From Aralia elata (lineage: Eukaryota > Streptophyta > Magnoliopsida > Apiales > Araliaceae), in assembly GCA_034770075.1 (NCBI GenBank), contig CM068383.1, positions 8,831,778 to 8,895,777 of the forward strand: a stretch of 64,000 nucleotides of DNA. The letters run 5' to 3'. The notes below the pieces were generated by a model, which searched no databases, was not told the origin of the DNA, and was given only the letters and a program-made list of their open reading frames with translations. Position 1 is the stretch's first letter. Each line of letters opens with the position of its first letter. This document shows, in pieces, positions 57,490-64,000 of this stretch. Position numbers and translations under genes: made by a program.

Positions 57490-59915
57490 AAAGTAAGATT
57501 ACTTAACATATATATTATATACATATATACTAGCACGCACACACACGGATATATATATATGCTTACACACACAGGGACATATATATATATATATATATAT
57601 ACACACTCACACACACACGGATCTATATATATATATATATGCACTCACACACTGATATATATATATATATATATACATATTATAAATATATAGTTTATAC
57701 AATTTAGTGATTTCTAAAAGTTTAGAATTCGGACAGAAGCATTGGTAAACTTTAATAAATAAACTATCAATCAATTCAATTAAACTCATTGCATGCTCTC
57801 CGAATTCATGTAGTATGCATACATGATATAGATTACAAAATATAGTTACTAATAATATTAAGATTAATTCATTCCATATAGTAATTACAATTTATTAGCA
57901 TAACAACTCTTGCATTTCATACAAGCTTTCTCATACTTCAATTTACTACTGCCATATTTTAATAATAAGAAATAATCATTTATATATACTCCATCCTCTA
58001 CCAAATTATGCAGTACAATTAATAATACTAAAACCATTAACAACATTTCATCATCTGTTTATATGTATGAGGATAAAAGCTTTAAATATATATACATACA
58101 TAATCTTTACAATTGATTACATTAAAGAAAATAAATTTACATACCTTACTGAGTTCACTTCCTCTTTCTTTCTTCGGTATGTATCAGTGATATGAGAGAG
58201 AAAAGAGGGAGAAGTGAAAGGCTAGGCTTCTCAGATGTACTAATAAATGAGGAAGTAAAAGAAATGCAATTGTTCGGACAGAGTGGTAAGGCAACTAAGG
58301 TCCAAAAAAAAAAGAAAGTGGCCAACTCATGGGAACCAAAAGTGATAGCTGCCATCAAATTTTCAGATAGTGCAACATAATAATATGAAACCATTCACAT
58401 GCATGTCTACTATTGCAATTGTTTTGGTCAAAAGGTTTGTATTTATTATTATTCTATTATTCTTTTGTGTCAGGTATTACAGATATAGTTTGGGTATGAA
58501 AAAATACAGTGAAAGTATATTGTTAATATCTTACGAGTTCAATGCAAATTGATGGCCAGTTCCTGAAACATATATTAGTGGCTCTTGGGTCAAGCAGGAA
58601 CTAGGAACCTGCTTCATTTTTGGTTCTTGGGATCATCTACTAGAGTTTCTGTACATTCTATGCCTCCAATTTCCAAATGTTCATTTTTGTTAGATTTTTT
58701 TATAAGCTTGCATGTTCTGCCCCCTCCCCCTCTTAAACTATAATTTCAGGAATATCAGTGTTTTCAGTAGGACCACTTCAGGGATCAAACTGCAAGCAAG
58801 GGGATTTACAGGATGCAAATTCTGGTTTATCTTCTCAGTCTACCCATTCGTATCACTTGTGTGGAGAGGATAATCAGTCACAACAGCCTAATGGTAGCAA
58901 CACAAGCAATAGCAAGTGGCCTTCTCTTCCAGCTCTTGTTTTATGGATGATCAAGGATAAGTTAGACATATTTGATGATATGCGTCTCTCTGCAGTATGT
59001 CATGATTGGTTGTCTGCATCCAAATTTTACCCCCAAAAGCTCTCGGTTGGGGATGGGTTGCCATGGATCATGCAAAAAACCGCGAATAAAACTGAACGGG
59101 AGTTTATTTCCATTACAAGAAAAACAAAATTTACCATCGACCTGCCTGAATTTTCTGACGCTGTGATGCTTTCCTCAAAAACCGGATGGTTTCTCATGAA
59201 ACAAGTGCATTTTTCAGGGTCAAATGGGAGGGTTGTGTTTTTGATCAACCCTTTTACAAAAGCTAAAATCAATTTGCCATCTCTTGATTCATTTAACCCT
59301 TCCCTCGGATCCTTTTCCACCTGTGAAGGACATCCTCGCTGCATAGTCCTTCTACGTCGCTGTAACAACAAACTAACCATTCGAACAGCTTGCTCAGGTG
59401 ATGACTTGTGGAATGAGTGGTACTACATAGAAGACATTAGGCGAAATCGGCCATACCTTCATTCGTTGATCATTGATGAAAATGTTTACTGCTTTGATAA
59501 GTCAGGACAAATGCTTGTATGCAATATTACTACTCTGATATGCCTAGAAGTACCTGGTTCCGACAATGTGACTACATCAATAATGGAATTTGAAGGGGAT
59601 TTAGTGAAAGTTGATTATACTAATGAGTTGAGTTTTTTCAGGTACAATGATGCCGAGACATCATGGCAAAAGTTAGACAGTGATGTCCTGAAGGACATGA
59701 GTTGGTTCCTTAGAAGGGATTGGTGCTTTTGCTCAAGGACACAACGTTCGAAAGCTTATAGTATTAATCCGCGGCTAAATTATAAGTTAGGGGGGAGACG
59801 GGGTGTTGTTGATCACCTTGATGTTGTTGTTGATGATTTAGTGGATGGAGGTAGAACTGTTCTTGATCTTCCCTATCAAATTTCTCAATCAGCCAATTGG
59901 GTAGATATTGGTTAA
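46887..59915 (+). CDS. F-box protein with DUF295-like C-terminal part
   Basis: Two coding exons fit in phase: 46887-47139 (donor AAG|GTATGG) and 58750-59915 (acceptor TTTCAG|GA), giving about 473 residues. The N-terminal 85 or so residues are basic then acidic and match no domain I know. The second exon holds an F-box (WPSLPALVLWMIKDKL, then RLSAVCHDWL), expected to bind SKP1 in an SCF ubiquitin ligase. The rest resembles plant DUF295/beta-propeller-like F-box proteins (KTGWFLM, FLINPFTKAKINLPSL, SLIIDENVYCFDKSGQM, and the end SQSANWVDIG). The substrate is unknown. The start ATG is chosen because TAA lies in frame at 46875. The 11610-bp intron contains a complete gypsy element (48684-58481); without it the intron would be about 1.8 kb. 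Whether the gene still splices normally cannot be seen. Confidence 0.82.
48679..48683. other. Target-site duplication GATAT, left
   Basis: Directly precedes the TG of the left gypsy LTR and is identical to 58482-58486. Confidence 0.93.
48684..51089 (-). repeat. Gypsy 3' LTR (2406 bp)
   Basis: It begins TGTAACACCCCC and ends GGTATTACA. It holds AT/AC microsatellites at 50080-50285 and is nearly identical to 56069-58481 except in 49226-49445. Confidence 0.96.
50080..50285. repeat. Compound AT/AC microsatellite in the left gypsy LTR
   Basis: Blocks of AT and AC/CACACG alternate. Several reading frames of Ile-Tyr repeats here are artefacts of the simple sequence. The counterpart is at 57458-57675. 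Confidence 0.85.
51090..51102 (-). promoter_or_regulatory. Polypurine tract of the gypsy element
   Basis: The minus strand reads AAGGGGGAGGTAA directly before the 3' LTR. Confidence 0.85.
51144..55883 (-). CDS. Gypsy gag-pol polyprotein, 1579 residues, uninterrupted
   Basis: A single open frame from the ATG at 55883, 185 bp inside the 5' LTR. Gag spans roughly residues 95-300 (WMAHLEKIFDVLGC, RWWKTM). A Gln/Asn/Gly-rich linker is followed by a CCHC knuckle CFLCGQMGHIARDC near 395-410. Protease motif FDTGSTHS is near 467. Reverse transcriptase has the FIDDILVYS box near 800. RNase H motif YSDASKKGLG is near 949. Integrase shows the HHCC region (HPGS near 1168, CLTCQQ near 1202), then MDFVTGLP, SDRDPRFTS and the Glu of GQSERTIQTLEDML. 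The C-terminal 60 residues (ILDRQERIMRRK, VLWRNHSEREATWE) resemble a chromodomain, which in chromoviruses can direct integration to heterochromatin. All catalytic motifs are present and no stop or frameshift is seen. Confidence 0.96.
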   Translation of the reverse strand: MARRSARITGRQGNNGGSSEGQPSAQANAQPNNQINAQLAALVSQAVNQTLPQLVAQVFQAMQQPPENPEQGNPGVNGSHVNGDEGNAVGLDQPVVPMYVWLERFQKQKPRSFSSAPTPIDAENWMAHLEKIFDVLGCSDNHKVLLAAYKLEGDAQRWWKTMKTTKGDGYAETLSWAEFCEVFYQQYFLVADKEAYGREYLSIRQKDDESIMDFMTRFIRLAGFAGTSAGTAAEQAEKFKWRIHYKYRQHLINNKFADVSAVANAAKNIEMERQDFRSSKPEGSRKRDRDDQQGQASGQHGRNQGGQWNRNRGGQQGQWRGQNQNKGYQQLPQQGQNRQLQLPQQGQNRQQWQNRQQGQNQSRYPGPANGGNPNLIPIVPCATCGGNHPGRQCHRVSGACFLCGQMGHIARDCIGPRGNGGGSNNGDNGGQRQGGRVFAITYNQATGAPGIISGTLLVGNREASVLFDTGSTHSVVAQSFVRHLGVPPQSLDFVMSIATPMGTSVVISELYRECPISFGDKICRANLLPMGMHDFDVILGMDWLDKYHATIDCQAKKVIFGDVKSPEFVFQGSQPSRVVKLISALKAEKLMAKGCEGYLAFVNDTSMGESRIEDVPVVRDFSDVFPDELSGLPPQREVEFTIELVPGAEPISKAPYRMAPLELQELKEQLQELLDRGVIRPSVSPWGAPVLFVKKKDGSMRLCIDYRELNKITIRNRYPLPRIDDLFDQLQGAKYFSKIDLRSGYHQLRVRDEDISKTAFRTRYGHYEFLVMSFGLTNAPAVFMDLMNRVFREYLDQYVIVFIDDILVYSKSREEHEEHLRTVLGILQKEKLYAKFSKCEFWLEQVAFLGHVVSAEGIKVDPAKVEAITNWPRPTTVTEVRSFLGLAGYYRRFVEGFSLLALPLTHLLRKGTKFVWNEEREKSFEELKKRLVTAPILTLPSGTGGYQIYSDASKKGLGCVLMQHGKVIAYASRQLKPYEVNYPTHDLELAAVIFALKIWRHYLYGETCDIFTDHKSLKYIFTQKELNMRQRRWLELLKDYDARIQYHPGKANVVADALSRKNSGSVATLITQPQLISDMERQELEFFVQGSDGILAGMRVEPSLISRVKEAQKEDGELWGMTQNIEEGKQPEFRIDDHGVIWLGKRLCVSSDSTIREAVLAEAHSSPFSIHPGSTKMYRDLKENFWWNGMKRDVAEYVGKCLTCQQVKIEHQRASGLLQQLDIPVWKWEDITMDFVTGLPKTFRKNDAIWVVVDRLTKSAHFLAIHEGYSVDRLAQIFQQEIIRLHGTPISIVSDRDPRFTSRFWKGFQRAWGTRLNFSTSFHPQTDGQSERTIQTLEDMLRSCALEWSGNWDDYLSLVEFAYNNSWHASIGMAPFEALYGRKCRAPTCWDEVGEKAIEGPELVQITTEKVTVAKEKLQSARSRQKSYADKHRRTLEFEPGEHVFLKVSPWKGIRRFGLKGKLSPRYIGPFEVLEKVGEVAYRLALPPQLAHVHNVFHVSVLRSYHYHPLHVVQYPFDKIQEDLTCEEQAEAILDRQERIMRRKTIPFVKVLWRNHSEREATWEMEESIRAKYPHLFDN
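56053..56065 (-). promoter_or_regulatory. Primer binding site for initiator tRNA-Met (gypsy)
   Basis: The minus strand reads TTGGTATCAGAGC, three bases inside the LTR end. Confidence 0.9.
56069..58481 (-). repeat. Gypsy 5' LTR (2413 bp)
   Basis: It has the same ends as the other LTR. It is followed on the minus strand by a GAG spacer and the primer site. Length differences fall in the AT/AC microsatellites (57458-57675) and in the divergent block 56610-56822. Confidence 0.96.
57458..57675. repeat. Compound AT/AC microsatellite in the right gypsy LTR
   Basis: The same block order as 50080-50285 with different unit counts. Confidence 0.85.
58482..58486. other. Target-site duplication GATAT, right
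   Basis: Directly follows the CA of the right gypsy LTR and is identical to 48679-48683. Confidence 0.93.
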
Positions 59916-62511
59916 TTATGTGGATATTTCAGTGTGTGTGTGTGTGTGTGTACACACACACACACATATGCGCTTTTGATTTCTTGAAGATATAATGGTG
60001 GGGATGAGGATTAGGTTTTTCTTGGATGTCATTTTTTTGGATGTTGGTTCTCTTAAACCTGGGATGTTGGTTATTGTTTGACTTGGATAACTTGAAGTTC
60101 AATTCTTTTGTCATTTTTAATCCTTTTATTACTAATGCAAGATTTATTTATTTATTTAAATATTTAGTGACGTAAATATTGTTTTAACGTCGGTATTAAC
60201 AACACAATATATGTGTTATTATTGTGTCGCTAAATATTTTATTTTTGTCATTGAATGTGTATCGGGAGAAATTGGATGAAAAAGATATTAGAGGGAATCC
60301 TAGTCGTGTATTAATCTATGGTGCATTTACTACTTCACGGGAACTATTAACAAATTATGGATCTTGCTTGTCTTGCTTAGATGGTTCCCCGTTCATTAGG
60401 TGTTCTTTTAGAATAAGTTATTAGATTAATGATTATGTCCATGTGCTGATGTGCATTAGGCATTACATTAGGAATCTTTTGAAAAATATGTTCTTTTTGG
60501 AGCAGGTTTACTTGGAAAATTTTGCAGCAAAGTCTCTCAAATATCAACAATACGCGTAGTTTTGTGTATAAAATATACATAAAAAGTTGTGTAAATAGTA
60601 TAAAAAAGAGAGAGATAAAAAGTGATACTTATTATTAAAAATAAAAAATAAAAATTACACATCTCATATATTGGTACACGTTTAATGAGTTTCACCATTT
60701 GTATATAGGTTTCTATAAATTGAAACTCATTTGTGTATAGGTTTCTATAAATTTCAGTCCAATCGACGGAGAAGTTATGTTTGTTCGTGTGGGGTGGGGT
60801 GTCGTGCTTGTTGTGTATAATTTGTGCACATAAATTTATTCTATTAACATATATGGTTCTTAATAAGCAAAATGATTTATCTAATTGGCCAAATTTGAAC
60901 TTCAGATTAAAGTGTAAATATAAATAGTTGAATTGAACACCAAAGTTTGTCAAAGATGAGTACGAAAATACTATCCATATATTTTTAAATAAATTAATAA
61001 ATATATTTCAACATGTCTGACAAGAGCATGTGTCAGACTTGCCTAGAATTAGATGAGACCTGATTTAGTAGATTTACAACTGATTTGGACGGCAATTCCA
61101 TTGTTTTTAAAGCCAAATATTTGCTTAATTAAGCTCCAGCTCTTAAGTTTATGAAATGCTTGTGATATCTACCTGCATGTTACCTTAATATTCCTTTTCT
61201 TTAATATATTATATATATATATATATATAAGGTCGAGTTTAAAATTCAATATTTAATGTTAAACAGCTTATATAAGAAGCAAAAAAATATGATATATAAA
61301 GAAAAAGAATAGAAGACCATAATAAGGTTCTAAATTATTTTATTTTACTTATTTTATTTTTTTAAAATATTTTTATAAACAGGGCTGCAATGTTATCGTC
61401 TTATAGATGAAAAGTAAGTACATGTCATTTTCGTTTAATGCATATTAATAAAATCGATGATTTGGTCTGAGGCCAAATGCTATAAAATTAAATTTAAAAA
61501 TAACCTCATTGACCTAATCAATTGATAGCAGGCCTATTTAATTTATTACTAACTGAATCATATAATATCAGAACCTTTTTACATTCTCAACGTTCATAAT
61601 AAATTAACAATTGTTTCAATTTTATTCTAACTGTATTATTAATAAATTGAAATATCTGTTGAAAATGTATTTATATATTAATAAAAGGATTTTTTTTCAA
61701 ATATAATATAAATATATTTTAAATGTAATTATTAATGTATCTCTAGTACGTCCCAAAATCAAATAGAAACACAATAAATAATAAAGACAATTATTGCAAG
61801 ATAGAATGATCAGTAATAAAGAGTAACTTTTTTCTTAGGAAAATGATGCATTTGTCGACAAATCTCGTAACGAAATTGAATTACGACTAACATGTAACTC
61901 TAAGAAATAAGATAGAACACAACAATAGTGTTTAGGTCTCTCCTTTATTTTTACCTATCCTATATATTCACATAAGTTGACATTTTTTATCGACATGAAT
62001 TTGTCGTCATGTATAGTAAGATTCTTTTTCTTTATCTCCTTATTTTACTGAATATTTCTTGAGTGTTGATACCGTGGAAGAAAGCTCTGCCTATCTTTTT
62101 CAGTAAAATCAATCATTAATAAAATAGATAATCTATGCTCATATTCTCAATTTTAACCCCATTCCCATAACTTGATTAAATAAAATTTTCAATTATGATT
62201 TCTCAAAAATCAAAAAGGAGCAATAAACTTAAGAGTTGTTAAAAGGGTCAAATCATTTTGTGTCATATAGTTTGAAATGTGACACGAATCAATTGACAAA
62301 TTGATCAAAGGTAGGAGATATTTTCATTAAAAAAATTATTAATATTTTTACAAGGTACGATGCTCTTCACATAAATATTATTTACACGTTCACGTGAGAA
62401 AAGACTATAAAAATATTAATAAAAATATTGCATAAGTAATCTGGATATTAACAAATTTTACTTGATCGTATGTATGAATAAAGCATGCATACAATACTAA
62501 GGATTTGCAAT
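59916..62511. other. Intergenic, no gene seen
   Basis: The 3' flank of the F-box gene followed by AT-rich DNA. A GT/AC palindromic microsatellite lies at 59932-59966 and an AT run at 61211-61229. Reading frames here are low-complexity and lack family motifs. Confidence 0.65.
59932..59966. repeat. GT(n)AC(n) palindromic microsatellite after the F-box stop
   Basis: About ten GT units followed at once by about seven AC units, so the strand can fold into a hairpin. It begins 17 bp after the stop codon, in the likely 3' untranslated region. Confidence 0.85.
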
Positions 62512-62815
62512 AAATATTTATTACATCAATCATAACTTCTTATTATTATCACGTGTCTGCCTCTCACTAGATTAAGACTAACATAATAAACAAATGGTGG
62601 AGGTGGTTAATTAGTTTGAATGAACACAAACTTGATGCAAAACTACTTCTTGAATTAAAAGTCAAATATTTATTACATCAATCATAACTTCTTATTATTA
62701 TCACGTGTCTGCCTCTCACTAGATTAAGACTAACATAATAAACAAATGGTGGAGGTGGTTAATTAGTTTGAATGAACACAAACTTGATGCAAAACTACTT
62801 CTTGAATTAAAAGTC
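62512..62815. repeat. Perfect tandem duplication of 152 bp
   Basis: 62512-62663 and 62664-62815 are identical by eye, each beginning AAATATTTATTACATCAATC and ending AATTAAAAGTC. No gene is included. Confidence 0.92.
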
Positions 62816-62825
62816 AAGGTTTTAG

Positions 62826-62826
<1 letters not shown>

Positions 62827-62875
<49 letters not shown>
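62827..62875. repeat. AT microsatellite next to the tandem duplication
   Basis: About 24 uninterrupted TA units, starting 12 bp after the second 152-bp unit. Confidence 0.9.
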
Positions 62876-62878
<3 letters not shown>

Positions 62879-64000
62879 GACTGAGATTCTTGGAAGGTTG
62901 GCAAAGGTGTTGACCACAATCTCATAGTTTATCTTGTACTTTTGTTTATTGATTAGGAATCCAAACCACCCCTTAAAGAAAATGCTACCTATTTTTTGAT
63001 TTTATAAACCCCAACCAATTCCAAGTCAATAAGTTGCGAGTACGTGACAATCATATTGTACAAAAAAATATTTTTTTCTAATCAATCGTAAGACCAATTA
63101 AGAGAAGAGAAGTAGTATACGTTGTCGTGCTAACCTAATCTTCCTAGTTGTTGCATGATGATGTTTTTGTTGTGCATGTACGCCATGTGTTGGCATTTAA
63201 TAATACTTGAATTAAAAACTAAAGATTTGGTGAACTTATAGTTAAATCTATAAAGATTATATTCATGTGAGGCTAGCTAGCTAGCTTAGCTTATAATGGA
63301 CTAGGCTTGGCTTATGGCTTCCTTCATTCAGTCAAAATGCAAGAATTTAAATATATATTTTGTCCGTTCCAAATTATAAAATTAATATTGATTTTATTTC
63401 AATTTAAAAAACAGTTGAAAACTCGAGAGGATCGTTTTAAACTCAAAATTAATATAAATTTATTTAGTTTATGTCAAGAATCTTATTATACATTTCAATA
63501 AATTTATGTCGACTTACAATTTTGAAACTTATCGGCACATGGAATTGATATCAATTACATAAGGATCCCACTTATTGCATGTATCCCCAAAGAAGTTACC
63601 ACTAATACTTTAATGTAACTGACAATCAAATAGTCAACATAAAACATTCGCAATCTATATCATTATTCTTATGTCAATACAATTATGAATATTATATATT
63701 ACTTAAAAAATACTACTATTAGTTACAAGATTTATTATTTTTTAAATTTAAATGAATCATGTCAATTTTAAATTTAAATATGTTTTAAATTGATTTTAGA
63801 AAGTCAATATTAATCTTATAATTCGAATCCGAGAAATATGGATTTGATTCCTCTCCATTACACATTTCCTTTAATTCCATCCAATACACTAATGCTACGT
63901 TTGGATTGGTGGAATAGGAGGGAGAATGGAATGACTCATTCCTATGGAATAAAAAAATTATTTTTTGTTGCGATTGGAATGAAAAAAATTATGTTTGGTT
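62876..64000. other. Intergenic, no gene seen; possible element end at the edge
   Basis: AT-rich. The last 100 bp (from about 63893, GCTACGTTTGGATTGG) resemble the end of a short DNA element, with GGAATG motifs repeated, but the other end is outside the window. Confidence 0.45.

Larger units (their letters stand above)
48684..58481 (-). mobile_element. Complete Ty3/gypsy retrotransposon in the F-box gene intron
   Basis: 9798 bp, with LTRs at 48684-51089 and 56069-58481, flanked by GATAT on both sides (48679-48683 and 58482-58486). On the minus strand: 5' LTR, tRNA-Met primer site, short leader, one gag-pol frame, polypurine tract, 3' LTR. The order protease-reverse transcriptase-RNase H-integrase identifies gypsy, and a chromodomain-like tail suggests a chromovirus, probably Tekay-like. 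It is antisense to the host gene. The open frame and near-identical LTRs outside one block show a recent, possibly still competent insertion. Confidence 0.97.

Noticed and set aside
60537..60953. 138-codon minus-strand frame
   Set aside because: Composition is Phe/Tyr/Ile/Asn-rich as expected from AT-rich DNA; no motif, no splice context and no promoter evidence.

Overview
The window is nuclear DNA of a flowering plant, most likely a eudicot. It is AT-rich, its genes are interrupted by many GT-AG introns, and it holds Ty1/copia and Ty3/gypsy LTR retrotransposons primed by initiator tRNA-Met. The host genes match plant families: an organellar glycyl-tRNA synthetase of the EDD1 type, an RGGA-type RGG-box mRNA-binding protein, a RABD2/Rab1 GTPase, and an F-box protein with a DUF295-like C-terminal part. 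I could not identify the species.

Layout. 1-11942 is a second version of 21366-33033. It holds the 3' part of a copia element, the last three exons of EDD1 and the first four exons of the RGGA gene, and it stops at a 100-N gap (11943-12042). From 12043 to 27873 runs EDD1 on the + strand, entered in the middle of its beta-subunit-like half, with a 5.4-kb copia element (20643-26076, minus strand) in one intron. 29298-35222 is the complete seven-exon RGGA gene (+). 36387-43646 is the complete eight-exon RABD2 gene (-), with two terminal-inverted-repeat elements in its introns. 46887-59915 is a two-exon F-box gene (+) whose 11.6-kb intron holds a complete gypsy element (48684-58481, minus strand) with one open gag-pol frame. 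59916-64000 shows no gene, only microsatellites and a perfect 152-bp tandem duplication.

Sequence quality. The two versions agree well far from the gap. Close to the gap, on both sides, single-base insertions break almost every exon, in 1-11942 from about 5.7 kb onward and in the second contig from 12043 to about 22280. This fits two contig ends that overlap in the genome but were placed in tandem. Many broken exons listed here are therefore probably errors rather than pseudogenes. Real base and length differences between the versions suggest two haplotypes.

The genes do not form a pathway. EDD1 charges tRNA-Gly in organelles, RGGA binds mRNA, RABD2 acts in ER-to-Golgi traffic, and the F-box protein would be an SCF adaptor. 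The shared theme is young LTR elements sitting antisense in host introns with intact target-site duplications. I found no evidence of a new multi-gene system. The strongest observations are the false duplication, a copia copy that carries a stop and a frameshift in both versions although its LTRs are young, and a gypsy element whose two LTRs differ mainly in one short block.
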